Assembly (NCBI GenBank): GCA_041441915.1
Contig: JASDRS010000006.1
Coordinates: 124,001 to 188,000, forward strand
Source of the DNA: UBA10365 sp041441915
Lineage (GTDB): Bacteria > Pseudomonadota > Alphaproteobacteria > Rhodobacterales > Rhodobacteraceae
Length of the DNA: 64,000 bases
Direction: 5' to 3'
The notes under the pieces are model-generated. The model was not told the DNA's origin. It made no database searches and saw only the letters and a list, made by a program, of their open reading frames with translations. This document shows, piece after piece, positions 15,736-25,447 of this stretch; position 1 is the stretch's first letter, and every line of letters starts with the position of its first letter. Made by a program: the position numbers and the translations under genes.

Positions 15736-16665
15736 ATGCCGGATATTTTAATAATTGATGATTTATCCAAATTCTATGAAAATGGGTTTCAAGCTTTAAA
15801 AAATGTGAGCTTGCGGGTTGCCGAAGCTGAAATATTGGCGCTCTTGGGGCCAAATGGGGCAGGAAAGACCACGTTGATTTCAGCTATCTGTGGTATTTCA
15901 AAGGTGACACAAGGCCAGGTAAAAATGGCCGGACACGATATCACAAACGAGTATCGCGAAGCACGTAAATTGATTGGTCTGGTGCCACAAGAACTGGCCC
16001 TCGACCCCTTTGAAACGGTAATGAACACCCTGCGGTTTTCACGCGGCCTTTTTGGAAAATCTCGTAATGATGATTATTTAGAATATCTTTTGGATCAGCT
16101 AGCGCTACTTGATAAGCGCAACTCAAAAATTAGCGAACTTTCTGGTGGGATGAAGCGCCGCGTTTCAATTGCAAAGGCCCTCAGTCACGAGCCTCGGCTT
16201 TTATTTTTGGATGAGCCAACGGCTGGTGTTGATGTTGAATTACGCAAAGATATGTGGGCGTTGGTAAAGCGCCTGCGTAACGACAGAGTGACGGTAATCC
16301 TCACCACCCATTATATTGAGGAGGCCGAGGAAATTGCTGATCGGATTGGTGTGATTGACAAAGGTCAGCTATTATTAATCGAGGAGAAAAGCGCCCTAAT
16401 GCAGCGCTTAGGTCAAAAAAAATTAATTATTGAACTGCAACAACGCTTGGCACAATTGCCAGAAAAATTATTTGGGTACGATATTGACCTGGCTGAAGAT
16501 GGCCTTTCCTTGACCTATAGCTATGATATGCGCAGCACTCGGACTGGGATCACCCAGCTTTTGGCTGACCTATATGAGAGCGGTGTCAGCTTTAAAGATT
16601 TACAAACAAAGCAATCATCGCTTGAAGATATATTTATTAACCTTATTAGAAGGATAGCGGCATGA
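15736..16665 (+). CDS. ABC-2 type exporter, ATP-binding subunit (DrrA/NodI-like)
   Basis: 309 residues. It has Walker A GPNGAGKTT (about residue 38), a Q-loop in LVPQE, the ABC signature LSGGMKRR (about 136), Walker B LLFLDEP (about 156) and an H-loop in TTHYIEEAEE. The ~80-residue C-terminal extension is typical of the NodI/DrrA/YadG class. It powers export through the adjacent membrane subunit, whose ATG overlaps its stop codon (ATGA), so the two are translationally coupled. The exported substrate, perhaps a lipid-linked sugar or small lipophile, cannot be read from sequence. Confidence 0.92.
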   Translation: MPDILIIDDLSKFYENGFQALKNVSLRVAEAEILALLGPNGAGKTTLISAICGISKVTQGQVKMAGHDITNEYREARKLIGLVPQELALDPFETVMNTLRFSRGLFGKSRNDDYLEYLLDQLALLDKRNSKISELSGGMKRRVSIAKALSHEPRLLFLDEPTAGVDVELRKDMWALVKRLRNDRVTVILTTHYIEEAEEIADRIGVIDKGQLLLIEEKSALMQRLGQKKLIIELQQRLAQLPEKLFGYDIDLAEDGLSLTYSYDMRSTRTGITQLLADLYESGVSFKDLQTKQSSLEDIFINLIRRIAA

Positions 16666-17423
16666 ATTTTTTTGGCGTTAAAGCGATATTTATTTCTGAA
16701 ATGGCTCGGTTTTTTCGCACTGTTTTTCAAAGCTTCGTCTCACCTGTGATCTCGACTTCACTATATTTTGTCGTCTTTGGGGCCGCAATCGGCAGCCGAA
16801 TCCAAGAGGTGAGCGGCGTTAGCTATGGAACTTTTATTGTTCCCGGTCTGATTATGTTGACGGTTATCACCCAAGCGATTTCAAATGCTTCTTTTGGGAT
16901 CTATTTCCCTAAATTTACCGGAGCCATTTACGAACTACTATCAGCGCCAGTTAATTTTTTTGAAATTGTTCTGGGATATGTTGGTGCCGCAGCAACCAAA
17001 TCATTTTTTATCGGTCTAGTTATTCTGGCAACCTCAACACTGTTTGTCGACTTTCATATCCTGCACCCAGGCTTGATGATCTTGTTTTTATGCCTCACCT
17101 GCATTAGCTTTTCCTTACTAGGATTTATTCTTGGTATTTGGGCTGGAAACTTTGACCAATTGCAATTGGTGCCACTACTAATTGTTACACCATTAGTATT
17201 TTTGGGCGGATCGTTTTATTCTATTTCAATGTTACCGCCTTTTTGGCAAACTATTTCAATGTTCAACCCAGTCGTCTATTTAATTTCGGGCTTTCGATGG
17301 TGTTTTTTTGGAGCAGCGGATTTCTCGATCTTTTTTAGCCTTTTAGCTGTATTTGTTTTCATCGGGCTATGTTTAGGCGTGATTGCATACATCTTCAGAA
17401 GCGGGTGGCGAATACGGACCTAA
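16662..17423 (+). CDS. ABC-2 type exporter, membrane subunit (YadH/NodJ-like)
   Basis: 253 residues with about six hydrophobic segments. The family motif region LGGSFYSISMLPPFWQ lies near residue 187-202, followed by the NPVVYLISGFRW block found in most ABC-2 permeases of the YadH/NodJ class. It forms the membrane channel for the ATPase encoded immediately upstream, with a four-base overlap. A short secreted-protein gene follows after about 50 bases, but no link is evident. Complete and undamaged. Confidence 0.92.
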   Translation: MNFFGVKAIFISEMARFFRTVFQSFVSPVISTSLYFVVFGAAIGSRIQEVSGVSYGTFIVPGLIMLTVITQAISNASFGIYFPKFTGAIYELLSAPVNFFEIVLGYVGAAATKSFFIGLVILATSTLFVDFHILHPGLMILFLCLTCISFSLLGFILGIWAGNFDQLQLVPLLIVTPLVFLGGSFYSISMLPPFWQTISMFNPVVYLISGFRWCFFGAADFSIFFSLLAVFVFIGLCLGVIAYIFRSGWRIRT

Positions 17424-17472
17424 AGTATTCAAAATCAGGTAATCGTGAATACTTGCCTCAGGTCAGTTTTGG

Positions 17473-17838
17473 ATGAAGAGTAACCTTATGGATGAACCGA
17501 TAGCCCTCCTTCCCAAATATGTCTTTCGTTGTGCGAGCGGCAGCTGCCGCGTAACTTTATTGATCAGCGCTGTTGTACTATCACTCAATAGTGCCGCTTA
17601 CGCTAAAAGTGAATCTCCTTCACGAGAAGTAGTTACGGCCGTATGCGCAGTACTTGCTCATCAATTTGATGATGTAGAACTGTCTAAAGTTTTTCTAAAG
17701 GAATTTAGACAAATTAAAAAAGTTCCTTTTTTCGTTAGTAATAAATTATTGATCGCCCTAGGGTCTAGTTATTTAGATTATAACTATTATACTGTGAATG
17801 AGCGGTCTGAAAAATATAAAGAATACTGCATAAAATAA
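17473..17838 (+). CDS. Small predicted secreted protein, unknown function
   Basis: 121 residues from ATG 17473, or 116 from the in-frame ATG 17488, which has the better purine-rich site. A positively charged start is followed by a hydrophobic stretch (TLLISAVVLSLNSAAYA) ending in AYA, a good signal-peptidase I site near residue 44. The mature part is about 77 residues, with two cysteines and a polar, tyrosine-rich end (SSYLDYNYYTVNERSEKYKEY). AT-rich coding. It probably acts in the periplasm. No family recognised; it lies behind the ABC exporter but with its own spacing. Confidence 0.55.
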   Translation: MKSNLMDEPIALLPKYVFRCASGSCRVTLLISAVVLSLNSAAYAKSESPSREVVTAVCAVLAHQFDDVELSKVFLKEFRQIKKVPFFVSNKLLIALGSSYLDYNYYTVNERSEKYKEYCIK

Positions 17839-18013
17839 TGTGCCTCAATTATTCGTAAAGGTGTGAATACCAAGCACCTGCTCCCAATCAAAAACTATCA
17901 AAAATAAGCGGTGTCGTTTTGGGACCGATTATGCCAAATTATCCCTACCACCAAATAAAATTAAATAAAGACTGGATTATTGACTCCAATCACACAATTT
18001 AAAAGGTTGACCA

Positions 18014-19162
18014 ATGTCCAAAAAGCTTCCCTTAAATCCCACCAAACATACTCTGCCTTCAAAGATGATGGCAGTGGTAACCACGGGTAATGGCGGTTAT
18101 GACAGACTGGAATATAAAAGTGTCCCAATGCCTCAGATGGGGGCAGGTGACGTACTACTAAAAGTTTTAGCTGCTGGCATCAATAACACCGAGATTAACA
18201 CACGGGTTGGTTGGTATTCAAAAAGTGTGGCGACCAGCACAGGGGTTTTGTCGAAAAGGCAAGCCGGCCACCAAGACAATAAGTCGGATGGGGGCTGGAA
18301 CAAATCAACACCATTCCCGATCATTCAGGGTACCGATTGCTGTGGCGAAATTGTGGCCTTTGGCTCAGATGGTTGCGATCATCGACTTGGTGCGCGCGTT
18401 CTAGTCCGTGCCTGTATGCGACCGGCAGGCTTTCAATCTATGGATAATATTTGGATGGCATCTGATTTTGATGGTGCTTTTGCCGAATATGTCAAAGTAC
18501 CAGTTTCTGAGATATTTCCAGTTGTGTGTGACTGGTCTGACGCAGAGCTCGCCACCATCCCTTGTGCTTATGCAACAGCAGAAAACATGTTGCATCGTGC
18601 TGATTGTAAGGCGGGTGATCATGTTGTGATAACTGGGGCATCCGGCGGCGTGGGCTCTGCCACCATCCAGCTCGCTAAGCGTCGAGGGGCACACGTAACC
18701 GGTATTACAAATATTGCAAAAATAGATGCGGTGCGGTCGGTTGGCGCCGATCGCGTTGTAACTCATACGAATGATTTATTGGCCACTGTTGGTGAAAATG
18801 CGTTTGATATTGCGGTCGATAACGTTGCTGGTGACAGTTTTCCTCAAATGCTCAAATTGTTAAAGCGCAGAGGGCAATATGTGTCTTCGGGAGCAATAGC
18901 TGGCCCAATCGTTTCGCTAGATTTACGAGATCTGTATTTAAAAGACATTACGATGATAGGTACAACAGCATGGGATGAGCCTGTATTCCAAAATCTTGTG
19001 TCCTATATTGAAAATGGCGATATACGCCCTTTACTAGCTAAGACCTTTCCCCTGTCAGATATTGTCTCAGCACAGGAGGAGTTTATAAAAAAATCGCATG
19101 TAGGAAATTTTGTTTTACTACCAACGCAGACAATGCATACTCATAGAGTAAGTCATGAATAA
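18014..19162 (+). CDS. MDR-family alcohol dehydrogenase / quinone oxidoreductase
   Basis: 382 residues of the medium-chain dehydrogenase/reductase superfamily. It has the GroES-like N-terminal domain (residues about 15-175, with QGTDCCGEIVAFG) and an NAD(P)-binding Rossmann domain with GASGGVGSATIQLA near residue 210. The zinc ligands of true alcohol dehydrogenases are not obvious, so a zinc-free oxidoreductase is more likely. An insertion of about 30 residues after INTRVGWYS is characteristic of a roseobacter subgroup. It precedes the malonate genes on the same strand with a 63-base gap and may be cotranscribed; its substrate is unknown. Confidence 0.8.
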   Translation: MSKKLPLNPTKHTLPSKMMAVVTTGNGGYDRLEYKSVPMPQMGAGDVLLKVLAAGINNTEINTRVGWYSKSVATSTGVLSKRQAGHQDNKSDGGWNKSTPFPIIQGTDCCGEIVAFGSDGCDHRLGARVLVRACMRPAGFQSMDNIWMASDFDGAFAEYVKVPVSEIFPVVCDWSDAELATIPCAYATAENMLHRADCKAGDHVVITGASGGVGSATIQLAKRRGAHVTGITNIAKIDAVRSVGADRVVTHTNDLLATVGENAFDIAVDNVAGDSFPQMLKLLKRRGQYVSSGAIAGPIVSLDLRDLYLKDITMIGTTAWDEPVFQNLVSYIENGDIRPLLAKTFPLSDIVSAQEEFIKKSHVGNFVLLPTQTMHTHRVSHE

Positions 19163-19225
19163 CAGGCATATATTTACAGCCGCCGTTGTGACCTGGTTGC
19201 CTAACGCAGTTATGGATAAAGCATT

Positions 19226-20503
19226 ATGAGCATTCTTTCTGACTTGATGGCCAGCTTGATCGATCGCAATTATCTACGGCTTACTCCTGTAGAAGATGAT
19301 GACCGATCGCTTTCAGATCTGATCCAAGATTTGCTCAGTGCCCACGGTGACGTTTCAGGCATGAAGATGGCGCGCCAAGTGCTAGACCGTTACGATGGCT
19401 TTGAACATACAGAGAAGCGTGCGTTTTTTCAAATGCTGCGCACTGCGTTAGATATTGATTCTGTATCTGTAAGACACAGCCTTGATCAATATGAATTACA
19501 GCCGACAAAGGCCAACTATGCAGCTTTCGCATCGGCGGCAGAGCCCAAACGGAAAGAGCTTATACAGCGATTAAATCAAGTAGAGGGCGCGACCCACCGA
19601 CTGGTCTTGATGCGCGCTGACTTACAAAAAATGATAGCACAAGATCCAGATCTTGATGTGATAGATCGTGATATTAAGCATTTGTTTCAGTCATGGTTCA
19701 ATCGTGGATTTTTGGTATTGCGGCCCATAAATTGGCTAAGCCCAGCGAACGTTTTAGAAAAGATCATCGCCTATGAAGCCGTGCATGCGATCACAAGCTG
19801 GGACGAGTTGCGCCGCCGATTGGCGCCGGATGATCGGCGCTGTTTCGCGTTTTTTCACCCTGCAATGCCAGATGAACCCTTAATCTTCGTCGAGGTGGCC
19901 CTGACCAAAGGCATTCCAAGTTCGATCCAAGCTGTTTTAGAACAAGATCGTGATGTTGCAGATCCTAAACGCACGGATACAGCCGTATTTTATTCAATTT
20001 CTAATTGCCAATCAGGATTGGCAGGAATTTCTTTTGGTAATTCGTTAATTAAGCAGGTCGTAAATGATTTATCCCGCAGCCTGCCAAATTTAAAAGCCTT
20101 TGTGACCCTATCTCCTATTCCCGGCTTAAGAAAGTGGGCCAAAAGCTGCAACAAGGAGGATGGGTTGCTCGACCAAAACAGAGCAAGTGAAATTGCTGCG
20201 CAATATCTGTTAACAGCCAAAGATAAAGGCGGCCTGCCACTAGACCCCGTGGCTCGGTTTCACCTAGGAAATGGCGCCATGGTCGAAGCCATTCATAATC
20301 AAGCCGACCTTTCCCAAAATGGTGTGGCACAATCAGCAGGCGTTATGGTTAATTACCTTTATGATCTAAGCAGATTAACGATTAATGTTGAAAAGTTTTC
20401 CTCAGCCAAAGAAGTATCTGCTTCCTCTCCGGTCAAGACACTAGCGCGTCGTGCAAAAAAGTTTGAGAAGCAATCAATTCCAATGGCCTTGAATAATGAA
20501 TAA
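19226..20503 (+). CDS. mcd: Malonyl-CoA decarboxylase
   Basis: 425 residues, the usual length for bacterial MCD, which converts malonyl-CoA to acetyl-CoA and CO2. The helical N-terminal domain (residues about 1-135) precedes the GNAT-like catalytic half, where LSPIPGLRKW (about 293-302) and the late FHLGNGA block (about 352) carry the residues assigned to catalysis in family members. Its end overlaps the start of malonyl-CoA synthetase by eight bases. Together they form a two-step route from malonate to acetyl-CoA. Confidence 0.92.
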   Translation: MSILSDLMASLIDRNYLRLTPVEDDDRSLSDLIQDLLSAHGDVSGMKMARQVLDRYDGFEHTEKRAFFQMLRTALDIDSVSVRHSLDQYELQPTKANYAAFASAAEPKRKELIQRLNQVEGATHRLVLMRADLQKMIAQDPDLDVIDRDIKHLFQSWFNRGFLVLRPINWLSPANVLEKIIAYEAVHAITSWDELRRRLAPDDRRCFAFFHPAMPDEPLIFVEVALTKGIPSSIQAVLEQDRDVADPKRTDTAVFYSISNCQSGLAGISFGNSLIKQVVNDLSRSLPNLKAFVTLSPIPGLRKWAKSCNKEDGLLDQNRASEIAAQYLLTAKDKGGLPLDPVARFHLGNGAMVEAIHNQADLSQNGVAQSAGVMVNYLYDLSRLTINVEKFSSAKEVSASSPVKTLARRAKKFEKQSIPMALNNE

Positions 20504-22010
20504 CCTATTGTTTGACAGCATTTTTGCGCCTCATGCTGGCCTAGAAAAACCGTTTTTGTACCTGCCGCTTGATCAACTCATAACCTATGATCGCTTCCTC
20601 AAAACCGTTGCCACTTTTGCTCACTGTTTGGAAAAGGGCGGCCTGCGTCCGGGAGATATTTTTGCAGTACAGGTTGAGAAGTCTATGCAGGCTTTGGCTG
20701 TTTACGGGGCCTGCGTACAATCAGGTGTTGTGTTTTTGCCGCTCAATACCGCCTATACTGCCAATGAGTTACTCTATTTTGTTAAAGATAGTGGCGCCAA
20801 GATGTTTTTGGCCGACGATAGTAAATTAAGTATGCTAAAGGCCGTTTTTGCAGGTCTGGATCTGAGCATTAAGACTATGAGTTCTGATGGAAGCGGCAGT
20901 TTTACCGATTTGGCCGCGTCTATGCCAGAAAGCTTTGCAACTGTTGCGCGCAGGCACAATGATTTGGCGGCATTGCTTTACACGTCAGGCACGACGGGGC
21001 GATCTAAAGGCGTCATGCTTAGCCACGAAAATCTTTTGTCGAATGCAAAAGTCTTGTCCAAACATTGGTCCTTTAGTAGCCAAGATGTACTGCTGCATGC
21101 TTTACCAATCTTTCATACACATGGACTTTTTGTGGCCAGCAATGTGATTTTGGCCTCTGGGGCCTCGATGATTTTTTTACCCAAATTCGATATTGGGAAA
21201 GTAATCGCAGCTTTTCCCAAGGCTACAACAATGATGGGGGTTCCCACCTTTTACACTCGGCTTTTAGATGAGCCTCGGTTTGACCGAGAGTTGGTTGACC
21301 ATATGCGGCTTTTCGTATCAGGATCAGCGCCCTTATTGGCAGAAACCCACCATCAATTCGATGCTCGCACCGGCCACTGCATATTGGAACGCTACGGGAT
21401 GACCGAAACCAACATGAACACCTCAAACCCCTATGAAGGTGTTCGGCGCGCAGGCACTGTCGGCATGCCCCTGCCTGGAGTTGAACTGATCATAACAGAT
21501 CCCTCAACAGGTACAGAACTTCCCAACGGCACAGTTGGGCAAATTGAGGTGCGTGGCCCGAACGTCTTTTCTGGCTATTGGAAGATGCCCGAAAAAACCC
21601 GCGAAGAGCGGCGCGAGAATGGCTTTTTCATCACAGGGGATTTGGGACTGGTTGATCAAGACGGTTATGTGCAGATCGCAGGACGCAACAAAGATTTGGT
21701 TATTTCAGGTGGTTATAATATCTATCCCAAAGAAATAGAGCTAATCTTAGACAAAAAGAATGGCGTTCTAGAAAGCGCTGTGATCGGCGCGCCCCATGCG
21801 GATTTAGGCGAAAGCCCAGTGGCCGTTTTAGTACAAAAGCACGGTGAAACGATCGACATTGCACGAATCCAGATTGAGCTGGATGAATCGCTCGCACGCT
21901 TTAAACAGCCGCGCGCCTATTTTATAGTTGATGAATTGCCGCGAAACACTATGGCGAAAGTTCAAAAAAACATCTTACGCGACCTATATCGGGAAGCATT
22001 TCTCGTTTAA
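20496..22010 (+). CDS. matB: Malonyl-CoA synthetase
   Basis: 504 residues, the normal MatB length. It is an adenylate-forming ligase that makes malonyl-CoA from malonate, CoA and ATP. The motifs are YTSGTTGRSKG (about residue 160), ERYGMTET (about 295), FITGDLG and GRNKDLVISGGYNIYP (about 400), and the catalytic Lys in NTMAKVQKN near the end. Translationally coupled to malonyl-CoA decarboxylase. The pair lets the cell use exogenous or catabolic malonate as a carbon source and detoxify it. No dedicated malonate transporter is adjacent. Confidence 0.93.
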   Translation: MNNLLFDSIFAPHAGLEKPFLYLPLDQLITYDRFLKTVATFAHCLEKGGLRPGDIFAVQVEKSMQALAVYGACVQSGVVFLPLNTAYTANELLYFVKDSGAKMFLADDSKLSMLKAVFAGLDLSIKTMSSDGSGSFTDLAASMPESFATVARRHNDLAALLYTSGTTGRSKGVMLSHENLLSNAKVLSKHWSFSSQDVLLHALPIFHTHGLFVASNVILASGASMIFLPKFDIGKVIAAFPKATTMMGVPTFYTRLLDEPRFDRELVDHMRLFVSGSAPLLAETHHQFDARTGHCILERYGMTETNMNTSNPYEGVRRAGTVGMPLPGVELIITDPSTGTELPNGTVGQIEVRGPNVFSGYWKMPEKTREERRENGFFITGDLGLVDQDGYVQIAGRNKDLVISGGYNIYPKEIELILDKKNGVLESAVIGAPHADLGESPVAVLVQKHGETIDIARIQIELDESLARFKQPRAYFIVDELPRNTMAKVQKNILRDLYREAFLV

Positions 22011-22120
22011 GATGATTTTAGACAGACGCGTCAATCTAAACTTTCTGATGGCCATCAAGTAACTAAAATCTAACGATTGTCAAAAAAATTCAGCTCAGGT
22101 TCAGATTTCAGAGATCGTCC

Positions 22121-24145
22121 ATGCAAGTCAAAAACACTTTTCCTTACGAGACCACTGAAATTCCTGATATGTCAGTTGTGCTGCCCGATGGGTGCCGCCT
22201 TTCTGCGCGGGTCTTTATGCCCAAAGACGCGCAAACGGGGGCAAATTTTCCAGCTATTTTGGAATTTCTGCCCTACCGCAAGCGTGACGGAACCGTAATC
22301 CGAGATGCGCTGACCCACCCATATTTTGCGGGCCATGGCTATGTTTGTTTGCGCGTTGATATGCGCGGAAATGGAGACAGCCACGGCTTTATGGAAGATG
22401 AATACTCCCCGCAAGAACTGCAAGACGCCTGTGATGTGCTCACGTGGATCACAACCCAAGTCTGGTCAAGTGGAACGGTGGGGATGATGGGAATAAGCTG
22501 GGGTGGCTTCAACGCGCTTCAGGTCGCAGCGCTCAAACCTACTGCACTAAAGGCGATCATTACGCTTTGCTCAACTGTTGATCGCTATCATGACGACATT
22601 CATTTCAAAGGCGGTTGCCTGCTGAACGAGAATTTGGGGTGGGGGGCAACAATGTGGTCTTATTCTTCGCGCCCACCAGATCCTGCTTTGGTCGGAAGCT
22701 CTTGGCGTGATATGTGGCTTGAACGGTTGAATAAAAATCTGTTTTTACCTGAGTTATGGCTTAACCATCAACGACGCGATGCCTATTGGAAACACGGTTC
22801 AGTGATTGAAAACTACAGCGCCATCAAGGTGGCAACGCTGAGCATTGGTGGCTGGGGCGATTCTTATAAAAATGCAGTGCCTGCATTGGTTGAAAACTTG
22901 AGTGCCCCGGTGAAAGGAATTATTGGGCCTTGGGTACATAAATATCCGCATTTCGCCATGCCAGAGCCACGTATAGGTTTCTTGCAGGAGGCTTTGCGCT
23001 GGTGGGATCGCTGGCTAAAGGGCAAGGACACGGGTGTTGAGCATGATCCTGACTTGCGTGCATATATGATGGACGGGGTCCGCCCCGCCTCATGGTATAG
23101 AAACCGCCCGGGCCATTGGGCCGCCGAAAACGTTTGGCCTGCGCCCTCAATCAAACCCATGAAGTTTCACTTAAACGACGCAGGGCACCTGGACGAAAAG
23201 GGCGGCCGGTTTGCCAAGCTAATCGCATCGCCCGCCCACTGTGGCATTGCAAGTGGGGAATATTGCGCCATTTGGCTTGGCCCCGAAATGCCCAGCGATC
23301 AGAGAGTTGATGACGCAATGTCGGCTTGTTTTGATACCAAGCTTGACACCAGCTGCGATATCCTGGGTGCGCCGGTTGTGCAGCTGCGGTTGATCCCGCA
23401 AGCCGATTGCGGACAGGTCGTAGTGCGACTTAATCATGTCCATCCAGACGGCGCCTCAACCCGCATTACCTATGGAGTTCTAAACCTAACACATCACCTA
23501 AGCCATGAAAGCCCAAGTTCACTTACTGCGGGGCAAGAAATCATTGTTGATATCACACTTGATCAAATTGGCTACCGACTACCCAAAGGGCATCGATTGC
23601 GCATTGCCGTTTCAACAGCTTATTGGCCACTTTTATGGCCTACGCCCAAGGCCGCTCCCGTGATTTTGACAGGGGGCTTCGTTATAATTCCGAGACGCCC
23701 CCAAAACAATCAAATCAATGAATGGAGCTTTGAACCCGCCGAAAGTGCTCAGCCCCTGCAGGCCACTGAACTCAAGCCAGCCTATCATGTCAGGCGCAGT
23801 GAGATAGACCAAAAGTCTGGTGTAGTAAGCCTGATTATTGAAGATAACTTTGGCACTTCAGTAATTGATGATCATGGGCTGATTGCTGGCAGTTCAGTGC
23901 GCGAAAGATGGAATATTCACCCAGATGACCCCCTTTCTGCCAGGGGCGAGGCCCATTGGACGCAGATCAACGCCAGAAAAGACGGTTGGGCCACTAGATC
24001 AGAAGCGCGGTGCGGCATGACTGCAGACCAAAGCCATTTCCATCTTTGGGCCGAACTTGAAGCCTTTGAAACCAGAGAAGACCAGTCTGAAGAACAGGTT
24101 TTAAGCCGCAGCAATACGTGGTCGGTGCCGCGTGACTTTATGTAA
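22121..24145 (+). CDS. CocE/NonD-family hydrolase
   Basis: 674 residues of the X-Pro dipeptidyl-peptidase S15 / cocaine-esterase family. The N-terminal alpha/beta-hydrolase domain opens with LPDGCRLSARVF and carries the nucleophile Ser in GISWGG (about residue 125). A helical cap follows, and the C-terminal beta-jelly-roll domain begins around residue 400 (GAPVVQLRL). The catalytic His is likely in GPWVHKYPH (about 268-276). Such enzymes cleave amide or ester bonds in small molecules. The start lacks a strong ribosome site; ATG 22169 is an alternative. Not obviously tied to the malonate genes. Confidence 0.87.
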   Translation: MQVKNTFPYETTEIPDMSVVLPDGCRLSARVFMPKDAQTGANFPAILEFLPYRKRDGTVIRDALTHPYFAGHGYVCLRVDMRGNGDSHGFMEDEYSPQELQDACDVLTWITTQVWSSGTVGMMGISWGGFNALQVAALKPTALKAIITLCSTVDRYHDDIHFKGGCLLNENLGWGATMWSYSSRPPDPALVGSSWRDMWLERLNKNLFLPELWLNHQRRDAYWKHGSVIENYSAIKVATLSIGGWGDSYKNAVPALVENLSAPVKGIIGPWVHKYPHFAMPEPRIGFLQEALRWWDRWLKGKDTGVEHDPDLRAYMMDGVRPASWYRNRPGHWAAENVWPAPSIKPMKFHLNDAGHLDEKGGRFAKLIASPAHCGIASGEYCAIWLGPEMPSDQRVDDAMSACFDTKLDTSCDILGAPVVQLRLIPQADCGQVVVRLNHVHPDGASTRITYGVLNLTHHLSHESPSSLTAGQEIIVDITLDQIGYRLPKGHRLRIAVSTAYWPLLWPTPKAAPVILTGGFVIIPRRPQNNQINEWSFEPAESAQPLQATELKPAYHVRRSEIDQKSGVVSLIIEDNFGTSVIDDHGLIAGSSVRERWNIHPDDPLSARGEAHWTQINARKDGWATRSEARCGMTADQSHFHLWAELEAFETREDQSEEQVLSRSNTWSVPRDFM

Positions 24146-24380
24146 CCTTAAATATAGTGTGATAAACTGGGCTGATAAGCATAACAGTTGCCGTAGCGAC
24201 TTTTAAGTTTCTTGATGCTGTTGAACATATGGCTTTGTATATGCTTGGTAAACATTAAAAATGGCGGGACCTGGCAGCGTAAACCCTCTGCTTATTCTAT
24301 TTATCGCTAAAACATCCGTTTATTTGTCACAAAAAGATGTGTTAAGCTGGACGATGCAACAATAGCACAAGGCGATCACC

Positions 24381-24767
24381 TTGAATAAAACTAGAAATGC
24401 CTTTCAAACCAAGCTTAAAGGGTTTTCGCATTTTCGCCATGCCGCAATTTGGTCAATCCGCGGCTTGCGAAGCGCTTATGCGGGCGAATCCGCCTTTCGA
24501 CATCAGTTGTTGCTGGTCACAGTTTTGCTACCATTGGGTCTTTGGCTCGGGGACACAAAAGTTGAGCGCGCGCTTTTAGCGGTGTCGCCCTTGATAATCT
24601 TGGTTGTAGAGCTTTTGAATACCGCAGTGGAATCGGTGGTTGACCGTATTGGGCCCGAGTATCACGCGTTATCAGGCCGCGCCAAAGACATAGGATCGGC
24701 TGCTGTATTTTTAACCATCTGCGCTGTAGGCCTTTTATGGGCTATTATTTTGTTTCCGATATTATGA
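24381..24767 (+). CDS. dgkA: Diacylglycerol kinase, prokaryotic type
   Basis: 128 residues, a small inner-membrane kinase that phosphorylates diacylglycerol to phosphatidic acid and so recycles lipid from osmoregulated glucan or other head-group transfer. The signature ELLNTAVESVVDRI (about 76-89) with the catalytic Glu, the GRAKDIGSAAV stretch and three hydrophobic segments are present. The start is a TTG with AAGG eight bases upstream. The stop codon overlaps the ATG of the next gene, so the two are coupled. Confidence 0.92.
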   Translation: MNKTRNAFQTKLKGFSHFRHAAIWSIRGLRSAYAGESAFRHQLLLVTVLLPLGLWLGDTKVERALLAVSPLIILVVELLNTAVESVVDRIGPEYHALSGRAKDIGSAAVFLTICAVGLLWAIILFPIL

Positions 24768-25432
24768 AAAAAATCGCTGAAACTGATCTATATTTACCTA
24801 TAAAATCCTATCTTGAAGCGCTAGGTTACAAGGTCAAATCCGAAGTGGGTCACGCCGATATTGTCGCCTTGCGCAATGGGGCGTCACCGCTGATTGTTGA
24901 ACTTAAGACCACTTTTTCTTTAGCGCTCTTGCACCAAGCTTTAGCTCGCCAAACGCTGAGCGACACGGTGTTTGTGGCGGTGCCGCGGTGGAGCGGCAAG
25001 TCAGGATGGAAAGCCTTTCGCGCCAATATTGGACTGTGCAAAAAATTAGGGCTGGGCGTGATGTCCGTTTCCTTAAGCGACGGGGTGGTAACGCTGCATT
25101 ATGATCCCAAGCCCATCGCCCCACGCAAGAACAGCCGGCGCAAAGAAAAACTTCTAACCGAATTTCACGCGCGCGATGGCGACCCAAATTTAGGTGGCAC
25201 AAGGGGACAAATTATGACCTCATATCGGCAAGATGCGTTTCGCTGTTTGCAATATTTGGCTCAAGTCGAAAGTGCGTCTGGAGCCGTAATTTGCCACGCG
25301 ACGGGGATAAAGCGCGCCACAAAATTAATGGCAGATAATCATTACGGCTGGTTCGAGCGCATATCGCGTGGGATTTATGTATTAACCAATGCAGGCAAAG
25401 TGGTGGCCCACAGCGCTGAGCCTACACTTTAA
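24764..25432 (+). CDS. DUF2161 protein, predicted PD-(D/E)XK nuclease-like
   Basis: 222 residues from the ATG that overlaps the dgkA stop. The N-terminal half has a nuclease-like core: GHADIVAL (Asp) followed by LIVELKT (Glu-x-Lys), the usual PD-(D/E)XK spacing. The C-terminal part contains a small helical domain (YRQDAFRCLQYLAQ...) resembling a winged helix, consistent with DNA binding. The biological role of this widespread alphaproteobacterial family is unknown. Coupling with dgkA is positional only. Confidence 0.8.
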   Translation: MKKIAETDLYLPIKSYLEALGYKVKSEVGHADIVALRNGASPLIVELKTTFSLALLHQALARQTLSDTVFVAVPRWSGKSGWKAFRANIGLCKKLGLGVMSVSLSDGVVTLHYDPKPIAPRKNSRRKEKLLTEFHARDGDPNLGGTRGQIMTSYRQDAFRCLQYLAQVESASGAVICHATGIKRATKLMADNHYGWFERISRGIYVLTNAGKVVAHSAEPTL

Positions 25433-25447
25433 GTATGGAGAATATAA

